A stretch of 64,000 bases of DNA from an uncultured Oscillospiraceae bacterium (GTDB lineage: Bacteria > Bacillota > Clostridia > Oscillospirales > Oscillospiraceae). The stretch spans positions 1 to 64,000 of the forward strand of contig CAKTGM010000004.1 in the NCBI GenBank assembly GCA_934561515.1, in the 5' to 3' direction. Below the pieces are notes generated by a model, which did no database searches, was not told the DNA's origin, and saw nothing but the letters and a program-made list of their open reading frames with translations. Each line of letters begins with the position of its first letter. The first letter of the stretch is position 1. Positions 7,928-16,931 of this stretch are shown here, one piece after another. The translations under genes were made by a program, and so were the position numbers.

Positions 7928-8961
7928 TGTGCGATACCTTCTCTTTCTTTCATTTCCTTGCGCCGCAGCTGTCCGCAGCTGGCGTCAATGTCTCCGCCGA
8001 GACTGCGGCGAACGGTCGCCGTCAGGCCGTGGGACTCAAGACGCTTCTGGAACGCGCCGACGCGTTTGCTGGGCTTGAATTCGCTTTCCACCACGTCGTT
8101 GAGGGGGATGAGGTTCACGTGCCCCGGCATCCCGCGGATCTTTTCCGCGAGCAGGTCTGCCTGCCAGTCGTGGTCGTTCACGCCGTCGATCATCGCGTAT
8201 TCAAACGAGATGCGGCGGCCGGTTTTCTTAAAATAACGGTGGCAGGCCGCAAAAAGCTCGGAAACGTCGTAGGCCTTGTTCACCGGCATGATGCGGCTGC
8301 GCGTCTCGCTGTCGGGCGCATGGAGCGAAACGGAGAGCGTGAGCTGCAAATTGTCCTGCGCGAGCGCGTCAATGCCCGGCACCACGCCGCAGGTGGAGAG
8401 CGAGATGTGCCGCATCCCGATGTTCATGCCGTCGGGATGGTTGATAAGCTCCAGAAAGCGCAGCACGTTCGCCCGGTTGTCGAGCGGCTCGCCGATGCCC
8501 ATGAGCACGATGTTGGAGATCTCCTTCCCGGAATCGAGCTGCGTAAAGAGAACCTGATCGAGCATTTCAGACGGCTTTAGGTCGCGCACCTTGCCTGCAA
8601 GCATTGAGGCGCAGAACTTGCAGCCCATGCGGCAGCCGACCTGCGAGGAAATGCAGACCGTGTTGCCGTGGTGATAGGACATGAGCACCGTTTCGATGCA
8701 GTTGCCGTCGGAAAGCTCCCAGAGGTACTTGATCGTCCCATCGAGCTTCGATACCTGCTTGCGCGCGACCGTCGGCACGGTGATGACATACTCCTGCGCC
8801 AGCTTTTCGCGCAGCGACTTTGGAATATTGATCATCTGGTCAAAATCCGTCACGCCGCGGTGCAGCCAGGTGAACACCTGCTTGCCGCGAAACGACGGCT
8901 CGCCCATCGCGCGCAGCGCCTCGCTGATCTCGCTGAGCGTCATCGACTTGATATCAGTCAT
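7924..8961 (-). CDS. rlmN: 23S rRNA/tRNA (adenine-C2) methyltransferase RlmN
   Basis: Radical-SAM enzyme that methylates C2 of A2503 in 23S rRNA and A37 in some tRNAs. The [4Fe-4S] motif 'CRMGCKFC' supplies Cys110, Cys114 and Cys117. 'MGIGEPLDN' is the SAM-binding GEP motif, and 'DIDASCGQL' near the C-terminus contains the catalytic methyl-carrying Cys329. Length 345 is typical. It overlaps prpC by four bases and rsmB by eight. Confidence 0.97.
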   Translation of the reverse strand: MTDIKSMTLSEISEALRAMGEPSFRGKQVFTWLHRGVTDFDQMINIPKSLREKLAQEYVITVPTVARKQVSKLDGTIKYLWELSDGNCIETVLMSYHHGNTVCISSQVGCRMGCKFCASMLAGKVRDLKPSEMLDQVLFTQLDSGKEISNIVLMGIGEPLDNRANVLRFLELINHPDGMNIGMRHISLSTCGVVPGIDALAQDNLQLTLSVSLHAPDSETRSRIMPVNKAYDVSELFAACHRYFKKTGRRISFEYAMIDGVNDHDWQADLLAEKIRGMPGHVNLIPLNDVVESEFKPSKRVGAFQKRLESHGLTATVRRSLGGDIDASCGQLRRKEMKEREGIAQ

Positions 8962-10294
8962 GCTCTCTCCTCCTCATGCGGCTGAGATAAAACCCATCCG
9001 TACCGCTGCGCTGCGGCCAGAGCGTCAGATATCCCGGCGCAGCTTCCCTGTTCGGCAGGGAGAATTCCTCATAGATGAATTCCGGGTGCGAAGATAAGAA
9101 CGCATCCGTCACGTTTTCATTTTCCTCGGGCAGAATCGTGCAGGTCGAATAGACCAGCACGCCGCCCGGCCTTACATAGCGCGCGCTGTTTTCCAAGATC
9201 GCGCGCTGGATCTCCGGCAGCGCCTTGAGCTCGCGCGCGTCCTTATAGCGGATGTCCGGCTTTTTGCGGATGATGCCGAGACCTGAGCAGGGTACGTCGC
9301 AGACGACCGTGTCGAAGCGGCCCGCCCATTCCTCGCGGAAAATGCGCCCGTCGGCGCAGGCAGTCTCGATGCAGGTGACGCCGAGACGCTTTGCTCCCTC
9401 GCGGATGCGCTTCAATTTGTTCTCGTGCAGGTCGCAGGAGAGGATATGCCCCTCGTTTTCCATGGCGAAGGCTGCGGCGAACGACTTGCCGCCCGGCGCG
9501 GCGCAGACGTCCAGCACGTCCTGCCCCCTTTCAAATCCCGCGGCGTAGGTCACGAGCTTTGCCGCCGCGTCCTGCACCGTAAAGCGGCCCTGATAGAAGG
9601 CCGCAAGCGTCGTGAGGTCGCCGGTGCCGGAGAGCTCATAGCAGCCCGGTACCCATGCGTGCGCGCGCGCCTCGATCCCCTCGCCGGAAAGCTCGCGCAC
9701 GAGCGCCTCGCCGTCCGTTTTGAGGGGGTTTACCTGCGCGGTGATGGGAGAGGCCTCGTTGTCGATGCGCAAAAATTCCTCTGCCTCGGCGTCTCCCAAT
9801 AGCGCTGTGAGCTTTTCCACCAGCCACTTCGGATGGCTGTAGGCAATGCTCAGGCGCGAGAGCGTGTCCTGCGGCAGCGCGGGCAGCTGCGCCTTGTTCT
9901 GCGCGACCTTGCGAAGAACCGCGTTCACAAGTCCGCTCGCCGCCGCGCGTCCGTTTGTGCGGCAAAGCTCCACGGATTCGCTCACCGCCGCGTGGTCGGG
10001 CACTTTGTCCAAAAATAAGATCTGATACGCGCCGATGCGCAGAATGTCGGCAAGCGGCGGCTGCAAATGGTCGAGCTTCTGCGTACAGTAAGCGCTGAGA
10101 TAGTGGTCGAGCAGCAGCTCGTTCTGCATCACGCCGTAGACGATGCGGCTGCAAAGCGCCGCGTCCTGCGGCTTGAGAGTCACCCTGCCGAGCTGGGCCT
10201 TGAGCGATGCGTCCGCCCATGCGCCGCTGCGGCGGCAGGCGACGAGCACGCAGAGCGCGCATTCGCGCGCGTTGGAAGCAGTGTCCTTACGCAT
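8954..10294 (-). CDS. rsmB: 16S rRNA (cytosine-967-C5)-methyltransferase RsmB
   Basis: A 446-residue two-part protein: an N-terminal NusB-like RNA-binding domain (about 1-140) and a C-terminal SAM-dependent m5C methyltransferase. 'DVCAAPGGKSF' is the SAM-binding motif I. The two catalytic cysteines are in 'CDVPCSGLGI' and 'VYSTCTILPEENE'. It lies between fmt and rlmN, with eight-base overlaps on each side, as in many Firmicutes. Confidence 0.96.
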   Translation of the reverse strand: MRKDTASNARECALCVLVACRRSGAWADASLKAQLGRVTLKPQDAALCSRIVYGVMQNELLLDHYLSAYCTQKLDHLQPPLADILRIGAYQILFLDKVPDHAAVSESVELCRTNGRAAASGLVNAVLRKVAQNKAQLPALPQDTLSRLSIAYSHPKWLVEKLTALLGDAEAEEFLRIDNEASPITAQVNPLKTDGEALVRELSGEGIEARAHAWVPGCYELSGTGDLTTLAAFYQGRFTVQDAAAKLVTYAAGFERGQDVLDVCAAPGGKSFAAAFAMENEGHILSCDLHENKLKRIREGAKRLGVTCIETACADGRIFREEWAGRFDTVVCDVPCSGLGIIRKKPDIRYKDARELKALPEIQRAILENSARYVRPGGVLVYSTCTILPEENENVTDAFLSSHPEFIYEEFSLPNREAAPGYLTLWPQRSGTDGFYLSRMRRREHD

Positions 10295-11213
10295 CGAGGA
10301 CCGTCCCCGCGGCGATGCGTTTGCCGTTCAAAAAGGCGTTTGCGGCCATGCGCTTGCCGCCGTCGGGCTGCAATTCGGTGATGAGGATGCTCTTGCCGTC
10401 GCCGCAGGCGGCCTCGATCCCGCGCTTCACCGCGCGCAGCGTGCCGGGAGCGTCCTTCGTCTCGCCCAGCGGCACGGCGCGGAAAATCTTCGTGTTCGCG
10501 CCGAGGATGCTCGCCGCGGCGCAGGGCCACGGGATGAGTCCGCGGATCTGGTCGATGATCTGCGTACTGCTTCTCGTCCAGTCGATGGGCGAAAGCTCGC
10601 GAGAGAGCATGGGGGCGTAGGTCGCCTCCGCCTCGTTCTGCGGCACGCGCTGTGCCGTGCCGTTTGCGATCTCGCCGATCGCCTCGGCGATGGCGTCCGC
10701 GCCGAGCGCGGCAAGGTCGGAGAAAAGCTCCTCCGCCGTCTCGTCCGGGCGGATGGGCTGCTTTTTCACTAAGATCATGTCGCCCGTGTCGCACTCCTTG
10801 GCCATGTGCATGATCGTCACGCCTGTTTCCCTGTCGCCATTCAAGATCGCCCAGTTGATGGGCGCCGCGCCGCGATACTGCGGCAGGATGGACGCGTGCA
10901 CGTTGATGCAGCCCATCGGCGGCACGGCGAGCATTTCCTCGGGCAGGATGCGCCCGTAGGCCGCGACGACCGCAAGATCGGGCGCAAGCGCCTTAAGATC
11001 TGCGAGCGCCGTGCCGTCGCGCATCGCTGTCGGCTGGAAAACGGGAATACTCTGTGTAAGCGCATATTCCTTTACAGGACTTGGCGTTACTTTATTTCGG
11101 TTGCGCGGCTTGTCCGGCTGCGTGAAAACGCCGCAGACCTCGTGCCCGTCAGCGACCAGACGCTCCAAAATGCTGCGCGCAAAGTCGGGCGTGCCCATGA
11201 AGACGATCCTCAT
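10287..11213 (-). CDS. fmt: Methionyl-tRNA formyltransferase
   Basis: Transfers formyl from 10-formyl-THF to Met-tRNAfMet. The hallmark 'NVHASILPQYRGAAP' includes the catalytic His and the SLLP-like loop; the second catalytic element 'CDTGDMIL' holds the Asp. N-terminal start 'MRIVFMGTPDFA' is typical. 308 residues, normal. It overlaps def by four bases, so formylation and deformylation enzymes are made together. Confidence 0.97.
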   Translation of the reverse strand: MRIVFMGTPDFARSILERLVADGHEVCGVFTQPDKPRNRNKVTPSPVKEYALTQSIPVFQPTAMRDGTALADLKALAPDLAVVAAYGRILPEEMLAVPPMGCINVHASILPQYRGAAPINWAILNGDRETGVTIMHMAKECDTGDMILVKKQPIRPDETAEELFSDLAALGADAIAEAIGEIANGTAQRVPQNEAEATYAPMLSRELSPIDWTRSSTQIIDQIRGLIPWPCAAASILGANTKIFRAVPLGETKDAPGTLRAVKRGIEAACGDGKSILITELQPDGGKRMAANAFLNGKRIAAGTVLDA

Positions 11214-11713
11214 TCCTCGTCCAGCTCCTTTTCGTTCTCGCGGATGTACTTTTCCAGTTCCTCTTCGCTGAGGATCTTGCAGTGCTCGGTGTAAAGATGA
11301 CCGTCAAGGTGCTCGATCTCGTGGCAGAAGCAGCGCGCCGTCAGCTCCTCGTCCTCGACCTCAAAGGTCGTGCCGAAGCGGTCCTGCGCGCGCACGCGCA
11401 CCACCATCGGGCGCGTGACGATGCCGTACTTGCCCGGCACGCTCAGGCAGCCCTCAAGCCCCGTCTGCTCGCCCTCGGTCTTGATGATCTCGGGGTTGAT
11501 GAGCTCGATGATCTCGCCCTGCTCGTCCTCCACGATGCAGACTCTGCGCAGGATGCCCACCTGCGGGGCGGCAAGGCCCACGCCGCCGGCCTCGGCCAGC
11601 GTGTCAGCCATGTCGTCGAGCAGCTGATGGAGGCGGGGGTTGAATTCGGTCACCGGGCGGCAGACCTTTGTCAGGCAGGGATCGCCTTTTTCTCGAATGG
11701 TACGGATAGCCAT
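11210..11713 (-). CDS. def: Peptide deformylase
   Basis: Removes the formyl group from nascent peptides. Three motifs are present in order: 'GVGLAAPQVG', 'EGCLSVPG' (metal Cys) and 'CHEIEHLDGHLY' (HExxH, metal His pair and catalytic Glu). ATG 11713 (MAIRTIREKGDP, 167 aa) is preferred because AGAGG lies nine bases upstream; an in-frame ATG three codons earlier abuts that site. The common HEIDH reads HEIEH here, a mild variation. Follows priA by 19 bases. Confidence 0.95.
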   Translation of the reverse strand: MAIRTIREKGDPCLTKVCRPVTEFNPRLHQLLDDMADTLAEAGGVGLAAPQVGILRRVCIVEDEQGEIIELINPEIIKTEGEQTGLEGCLSVPGKYGIVTRPMVVRVRAQDRFGTTFEVEDEELTARCFCHEIEHLDGHLYTEHCKILSEEELEKYIRENEKELDEE

Positions 11714-11732
11714 GGTTTTCATCCTCTTTTCT

Positions 11733-14204
11733 CTATTGTAAAGCATTGCAGTCAGCAAAAATGTCGAGACCGCGGTTTTCTTTTCTTGCGGAAAAGGCGA
11801 GCAGATATTCGCTCACCGTGCGCCGCAGCGCACTGTCGCTCCGCCCACTGAGGTAGACGCAGTAGCGATAACGTTCGTTCACCTTCACGACCGGCGCGCC
11901 CGCCGGGCCGAGGACCTCAGTCTCGAGCGCGCGCAGCGGTTCTCTTTCGCTCGCGGCACGCAGCGCGTCGCGCAGCGCACAGGCGGCGGCGATGACGCGC
12001 ATCTCGTCCCTTCCCGAAACCGTCAGCGTGAAGAGATCGGCAAAGGGCGGATAGCGCCGCAGGCGGCGCAGACGCAGCTCGTTTTGGTAAAAGGCTTCAT
12101 AATCCTGCTTCGCCGCGGCCTGAATGACCTCGCTTTCGGGGTGGTAGGTCTGGATGACGGCGCGCCCCGCGCGCTCGCCCCGTCCGGCCCTGCCCACGAC
12201 CTGCGCGAGCAGGCTGTAGGTCCGCTCGGCGGCGTGATAGTTCTGGACATAGAGCGAAAGATCTGCGTCCAGCACGCCCACAAGCGTCACGTTCTCAAAA
12301 TCCAGCCCCTTGGCGACCATCTGCGTGCCAAGGAGGATGGGAATGCGCCGCTCCGTGAACTGCCGCAGCAGCGCCTCGTGCCCATGCGAGGCGGAAACGG
12401 TGTCCGCGTCCATGCGCAGGACCTCGGTGTTCGGAAAGAGCGTCTTGAGCTCGCGCTCAACCTTCTGCGTGCCCGAGCCGACGCGCTTGAGCAGTCCGCC
12501 GCACGCTCTGCATCGTTCCATCACGGGTTCGGAATGGCCGCAGTAGTGGCACATCAGCCGCTCGTTTGCCGAGTGATAGGTCATCGGCACGCTGCATCGA
12601 GGACACTCGGGCACATAACCGCACTCGCCGCACAGCAGCATCCGCGCGCTGCCGCGCCGGTTGAGGAAGAGAATACTCTGCTCCCCGCGCGCGATGTTTT
12701 TTTGCAGCTCTGATCGCAGTGCGCTGCCGATGGATGTGTCGTTCCCCTGCCGCAGCTCGTCCTTCATGTCGGCAACGAGCACCTCCGGCAGCGGAAGATC
12801 GTTGAATCTCCTGTGAAGGGAAAATACTTGATAGCGCCCGCGTTTGGCGTAATACGCGGTCTCCACCGTCGGCGTAGCCGAGCCGAGCAGCACGAGCGCG
12901 TCGCGCTGGGCGCAGCGGAACTGCGCAATGTCGCGCGCGTGATAGCGCGGCGGATTTTCCGACTGGTAGCTCCCCTCCTGCTCCTCGTCGAGAATGATGA
13001 GGCCGAGGTTCGGGAGCGGTGCGAACACCGCGCTGCGTGTGCCGAGCACGACGCGCACCTCGCCGCGGCGGATGCGCTTCCATTGGTCGTAACGCTCGGT
13101 GAGCGGCAGCGCGCTGTGCAGCATCACCGCGTCAGCGCCGAAGCGCGCGGAGAAGCGCTGCATCATCTGCGGCGTCAGCGCGATCTCCGGCACGAGCAGC
13201 ATCGCCGTCCTGCCGCGCGCGATCGTGCGCTCGATGAGCTTGAGGTAGACCTGCGTCTTGCCGCTTGCGGTCACGCCGTAAAGGAGCGCGGCGCTGCCGC
13301 CCTCCCGCCCGAGCAGCGCGGAAAGGCCCTTGTAGGCCGCCTGCTGCTCTTCGTTGAGCGTGATCGGCGCGTCCTCGCGTTCGACCGGCTCTGCGGTGCT
13401 GACGCGCAGCACCTCCTGCTCGGAAAATTCGACGAGGCCCGATTTGTTCAGTCCTCGCAGCGTCTGCATCGTTGCGCCCGTGTAGTAGCCGATCTCCGTG
13501 GAGGACAGTGTCCCCTCGCGGCAGAGAAGCTCGATGACCGCATAGCGCACCGGCGCGCTGCGGCGCTTGGGCTCGACGGCGGCAAGCGCCTCCTCTGCGC
13601 TGACGCAGAGCGACACCATGCGCGCCTTTTTGTCGCCGAGGCGCTGCTTCATCGTCGTTTCGCAGACGAGGATGCCCTGCTGCGCCATCGCGTGCAGCGC
13701 GCGTCCGGTCTTCTCTCCGCCCAGCTCGTTGAGCGCCGCGCGCTCCGCGCCCTTCGCGCCGAGCACGGCACAAAGCAGCGTTTCCTCGAGCGAGTCCGGC
13801 GCGACCGCGCCCAGCGCCTGCTCGGCGCTGAGATCTTCGTTCAGCTTCCAGATCTCGCGGCTCTTGAGCCACACGCCGCCGGGCAGCAGCGTTTTGAGCG
13901 CATCGTAATAGGTGCAGAAATAGCGCGCCTTCATCCACCTGGCAAGGCGGATGTCGCGGCTGTCCAGCAGCGGCACATCGTCCAAGAAGGCATCGATGGG
14001 CTTGTAGGCGGGCTTGTCCTCCTCGCGCACGAGGTCAAGAACAAAGCCCTCGCTGCGCCGGTTGCCGCGCCCGAACGGGATGAGCACGCGCTTGCCGCTT
14101 GCAGCCTCGGGCGCAAGCGCATCCGGAATGCGGTAGGTGTAGAGCTTGTCCGCCGCATACGGAACAGAAGAGACTGCGACACGAGCAAGCAATTTCTCTG
14201 CCAT
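11733..14204 (-). CDS. priA: Primosomal replication restart helicase PriA
   Basis: An 823-residue 3'-5' helicase that reloads the replisome at stalled forks. N-terminal DNA-binding region, then Walker A 'YGVTASGKTQVYL', Walker B 'LIILDEEQEGSY', a zinc-binding insert with eight cysteines ('CGECGYVPECPRC', 'CHYCGH', 'CRACGG'), and helicase motifs V/VI ('LGTQMVAKGLDFENV', 'QVVGRAGR'). Two deviations: the usual GSGKT reads ASGKT and the usual DEEH reads DEEQ. Both are conservative and the protein is otherwise full length. Located between rpoZ and def; the coaBC gene often found here is absent. Confidence 0.96.
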   Translation of the reverse strand: MAEKLLARVAVSSVPYAADKLYTYRIPDALAPEAASGKRVLIPFGRGNRRSEGFVLDLVREEDKPAYKPIDAFLDDVPLLDSRDIRLARWMKARYFCTYYDALKTLLPGGVWLKSREIWKLNEDLSAEQALGAVAPDSLEETLLCAVLGAKGAERAALNELGGEKTGRALHAMAQQGILVCETTMKQRLGDKKARMVSLCVSAEEALAAVEPKRRSAPVRYAVIELLCREGTLSSTEIGYYTGATMQTLRGLNKSGLVEFSEQEVLRVSTAEPVEREDAPITLNEEQQAAYKGLSALLGREGGSAALLYGVTASGKTQVYLKLIERTIARGRTAMLLVPEIALTPQMMQRFSARFGADAVMLHSALPLTERYDQWKRIRRGEVRVVLGTRSAVFAPLPNLGLIILDEEQEGSYQSENPPRYHARDIAQFRCAQRDALVLLGSATPTVETAYYAKRGRYQVFSLHRRFNDLPLPEVLVADMKDELRQGNDTSIGSALRSELQKNIARGEQSILFLNRRGSARMLLCGECGYVPECPRCSVPMTYHSANERLMCHYCGHSEPVMERCRACGGLLKRVGSGTQKVERELKTLFPNTEVLRMDADTVSASHGHEALLRQFTERRIPILLGTQMVAKGLDFENVTLVGVLDADLSLYVQNYHAAERTYSLLAQVVGRAGRGERAGRAVIQTYHPESEVIQAAAKQDYEAFYQNELRLRRLRRYPPFADLFTLTVSGRDEMRVIAAACALRDALRAASEREPLRALETEVLGPAGAPVVKVNERYRYCVYLSGRSDSALRRTVSEYLLAFSARKENRGLDIFADCNALQ

Positions 14205-14231
14205 ACAGTCTCCTCCTTTGTTGTGTTTCAG

Positions 14232-14444
14232 TTACTTTGCGATGCGCGTGTCGATGTTCTCGGCCGTGATCTTACCGGCAGCGACCTCGTTGATGGCCGT
14301 GGTGACCGGCTTTTCGCAGAGGGGATAGCCCTCTTCATCGGCGGCCTCGGCGATCTGGCGGGCGCGGCGCGCGACCACGTTCACCAGCAGGTAACGGTTC
14401 TCGACATACTTGTTGAGCAGGCTCATAGCGGGATAAAGCATCAT
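14232..14444 (-). CDS. rpoZ: RNA polymerase omega subunit
   Basis: A 70-residue small subunit that assists polymerase assembly. 'VENRYLLVNVVARRARQIAE' matches the conserved omega core and 'KPVTTAINEVAAGKI' the second conserved segment. Two adjacent ATG/AAG-spaced starts exist (14444 and 14441); the first is kept, with AGAAGGAAG upstream. It lies in the canonical gmk-rpoZ-priA order. Confidence 0.93.
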   Translation of the reverse strand: MMLYPAMSLLNKYVENRYLLVNVVARRARQIAEAADEEGYPLCEKPVTTAINEVAAGKITAENIDTRIAK

Positions 14445-14485
14445 AATCGTTTACTTCCTTCTGCCTTTCGGCTGATTTTTTTGAT

Positions 14486-15079
14486 TTATTCGGACAAAAC
14501 GGCCATGCGCTCGGCGGGCTTGCAGTGCTCGGCGAGCATGATGGCGTTGATCTCACGCACGGCGCGTTCCACCGTGTCGTTGATGACAAAGTAATCGTAG
14601 GTGCTGGCCGAGCGGAACTCGACCTTGGCGCGTGCAAGGCGCTGCTGCACCTTGTCGGGACTGTCGGTGCCGCGGCTCGTCAGGCGTTCCTCGAGTGATT
14701 GCCACGAGGGCGGCGCGATGAAGATGCGCACAACGTCCGCTCGCTTTTCGATGACCTGCATCGCGCCCTGCACCTCGATATCGAGGATGACGTCCTTCCC
14801 CTGCGCCATGGCCTCGTCGACAAACTTCTTTGGCGTGCCGTAGAAGTTGCCGACGTACTCCGCGTGTTCGAGAAAGGCGTCCTCGCCGATCATCCTGCGG
14901 AACGTGTCAGCGTCCGTGAAGTGATAGTGCACGCCGTCCACCTCGCCCGGACGCGGTGCGCGCGTCGTTGCGGAAACGGAAAAATACAGGTCGTCGCGGT
15001 CCTTGAAAAGCTCCTTGAGCACCGTGCTCTTTCCCACGCCGGAGGGGCCTGAGATGATGAATGTTTTTCCCTGATACAT
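14486..15079 (-). CDS. gmk: Guanylate kinase
   Basis: Phosphorylates GMP to GDP. P-loop 'ISGPSGVGKSTV' near residue 10, the GMP-binding 'SVSATTRAPRPGE', 'GVHYHFTD' and 'AEYVGNFYGTP' segments are all present. 197 residues, standard. Six bases downstream of remA. Confidence 0.97.
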   Translation of the reverse strand: MYQGKTFIISGPSGVGKSTVLKELFKDRDDLYFSVSATTRAPRPGEVDGVHYHFTDADTFRRMIGEDAFLEHAEYVGNFYGTPKKFVDEAMAQGKDVILDIEVQGAMQVIEKRADVVRIFIAPPSWQSLEERLTSRGTDSPDKVQQRLARAKVEFRSASTYDYFVINDTVERAVREINAIMLAEHCKPAERMAVLSE

Positions 15080-15085
15080 AGTAGC

Positions 15086-15346
15086 TTAACCTTCCTCCTC
15101 TATCCCGAGCGTCTCCACACCGAGGCGCGTGATCAGCTTGTCGGCCGCGATGGCAGAGAGCACCACATGGTCGCTGTCCATGATGAAGACCGAGGCCGTC
15201 TTGCGGCCGTAGGTCGCGTCGATCAGCATCCCGCGCTCGCGGGATTCCTGAATGAGGCGTTTGATCGGTGCGCTGTCGGGACTTACCACGGCGATCAGCC
15301 GCTCGGCGGAGACCATGTTGCCAAATCCGATGTTCAGCAGTTTCAT
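15086..15346 (-). CDS. remA: RemA/DUF370-family regulator
   Basis: An 86-residue protein starting [18 protein letters not shown], the signature of the RemA (YlzA) family. In Bacillus RemA is a ring-forming DNA-binding activator of matrix and osmoprotection genes. Start 15346 is chosen because AAGGAG precedes it at good distance; a GTG three codons upstream falls inside that site. Position between yicC and gmk is conserved in Firmicutes. The targets in this organism are unknown. Confidence 0.93.
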   Translation of the reverse strand: MKLLNIGFGNMVSAERLIAVVSPDSAPIKRLIQESRERGMLIDATYGRKTASVFIMDSDHVVLSAIAADKLITRLGVETLGIEEEG

Positions 15347-15358
15347 CGCGCTCACTCC

Positions 15359-16246
15359 TTACTCGATGTTCTGCACCTGCTCGCGGATCTTTTCGACCTC
15401 CGCCTTGAGTGCGACCACGTCCCGCGCGATGGCAACGTCGTTGCACTTCGAGCCGATGGTGTTGCTCTCGCGGTTGACCTCCTGAATGAGAAAGTCCATC
15501 TTGCGGCCCATCGGCTCATCGGAGAGCAGCATATCGCGCAGCTGCGAAACGTGCGAGCGCAGGCGGACGGTTTCCTCGTCCACGGCGATCTTGTCGGCAT
15601 AGATGGCGGCTTCGGTCAGGATGCGCGCTTCGTCGATCGTCGTGCTCTGCAAGACCTCCTGCATCCGCGCGGTCAGCTTTTCGCGGTACTCGCGCACCGT
15701 TTCGGGCGAGCGCTCCTCGACCATGCCCGTGAGCGTTTCGATGGTCGTGAGCCTGCCGCCGATGTCCTCGGCAAGCTTTTTCCCTTCCGTCGCGCGCATC
15801 GTATTGTAGGAGGCGAGCGCCTCGCCCAGCACCTCGCAGATGTCCGCGCCGACGGATTCAAGGTCTTCCTCCGCCTTCGTGACGCTCAGCACATCGGGGA
15901 TGCGGGCAAGGTCCGTCACGTCGCACTTGGCGTTCAGGTGCTTGCCGCCGTCGAGCGCGCAGAGCTTGTCGAAGGCCTCAAGGTAGCTGCGGGCAAGGCC
16001 CTCGTTGACTGCGACGACCTCTTCGTCCGCGCCGGTCGAGTCGATCGTGATGAACACATCGACCTTGCCGCGCGAGATGGCCTTCTGCACGCGGCCCTTG
16101 ATGGCGTCCTCGGCAAAGATGTAGGCGCGCGGCAGCTTTACCGTGCAGTCGAGGTAGCGGTTGTTCACGCTGCGCACCTCAACGGTGATGTCGCGATTGG
16201 ATAATGTTTTTCTGGCTCTTCCGTAGCCGGTCATGCTTTTGACCAC
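15359..16246 (-). CDS. yicC: YicC/YloC-family endoribonuclease
   Basis: A 295-residue protein with the invariant start 'MVKSMTGYGRA' and the C-terminal 'GSKCNDVAIARDVVALKAEVEK'-type segment with 'KIREQVQNIE' at the end. Members of this family act as RNases in Bacillus and E. coli. It ends 12 bases before remA begins and is followed by gmk and rpoZ, the standard order. Confidence 0.94.
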   Translation of the reverse strand: MVKSMTGYGRARKTLSNRDITVEVRSVNNRYLDCTVKLPRAYIFAEDAIKGRVQKAISRGKVDVFITIDSTGADEEVVAVNEGLARSYLEAFDKLCALDGGKHLNAKCDVTDLARIPDVLSVTKAEEDLESVGADICEVLGEALASYNTMRATEGKKLAEDIGGRLTTIETLTGMVEERSPETVREYREKLTARMQEVLQSTTIDEARILTEAAIYADKIAVDEETVRLRSHVSQLRDMLLSDEPMGRKMDFLIQEVNRESNTIGSKCNDVAIARDVVALKAEVEKIREQVQNIE

Positions 16247-16286
16247 GATCGTTCTCCTCCATCATTCGTGATTTAACTTTATCGAT

Positions 16287-16931
16287 TTAGCAAGGGATGA
16301 GATAGCAGCCGCCGCCGCTGAACAGCGTGCAGCAGGACCATGCCGCGCAGCAGCGCAGGCAGGCATTCTCATCGAAATTCGCCGTGTGGAACGTGCGGAA
16401 GCCGTCGGGCCGGTAGCCCGCGCCCGTGAGAGAAGCAAGTGCGCTGCGATACTCCGGGTTGCCCGGCTCCAGCTGCACGGCGGTCTCAAGGTAGCGCTTG
16501 GCCTCGTCCAGCCAGCCGCGGCGCGAGCAAACAACGCCCATCAGGAAGTTCCACTCCGCGTCATGCTCGCTCACGCCGGAGAGCAGCCGCTCGGCGAGCG
16601 AAATGTCGCCGCGGTTGACGGCTGCGCGCACCTGCTGCAAACGGCTCGCGCCGTAGGAATTGTTGCCATAGTAACTCCCGCCGTAGCCCCGGCTGCTTTC
16701 GCCGTAGCCGTAGGAATAGCTCTGCGATGCGGCGGAGGACGCCTTGCGCTGCTTCTGGATCTGATCGTAGGCTTCGTTGATCTCTTTCATTTTTTCCTGC
16801 GCAAGATCGGCAAGCGGGTTATCGTGGTAGTTGTCCGGGTGATATTTGCGGGCAAGGTCGCGGTAAGCGCGCTTGACCTCCTCGTCAGTCGCCGTCGGCG
16901 GGATATTCAGGATCTGATAGGGGTCGTTCAT
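16287..16931 (-). CDS. J-domain (DnaJ-like) protein with Cys-rich tail
   Basis: An N-terminal J domain (about 1-65) with HPD at residues 31-33, which stimulates DnaK ATPase. The middle is Tyr/Gly/Ser-rich ('YGYGESSRGYGGSYYG'), followed by a TPR-like helical stretch around 100-165 that resembles tetratricopeptide units. The last 25 residues hold about eight cysteines with hydrophobic residues ('CLRCCAAWSCC'), suggesting acylation, metal binding or membrane association. It lacks the zinc finger and client domains of true DnaJ. Overlaps the DUF5685 gene by four bases, so the two probably cooperate; function unknown. Confidence 0.85.
   Translation of the reverse strand: MNDPYQILNIPPTATDEEVKRAYRDLARKYHPDNYHDNPLADLAQEKMKEINEAYDQIQKQRKASSAASQSYSYGYGESSRGYGGSYYGNNSYGASRLQQVRAAVNRGDISLAERLLSGVSEHDAEWNFLMGVVCSRRGWLDEAKRYLETAVQLEPGNPEYRSALASLTGAGYRPDGFRTFHTANFDENACLRCCAAWSCCTLFSGGGCYLIPC

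Noticed and set aside
12813..14594. Plus-strand open frame of 593 codons antisense to priA, rpoZ and gmk
   Set aside because: Arg/His/Leu-rich shadow; spans three real genes.
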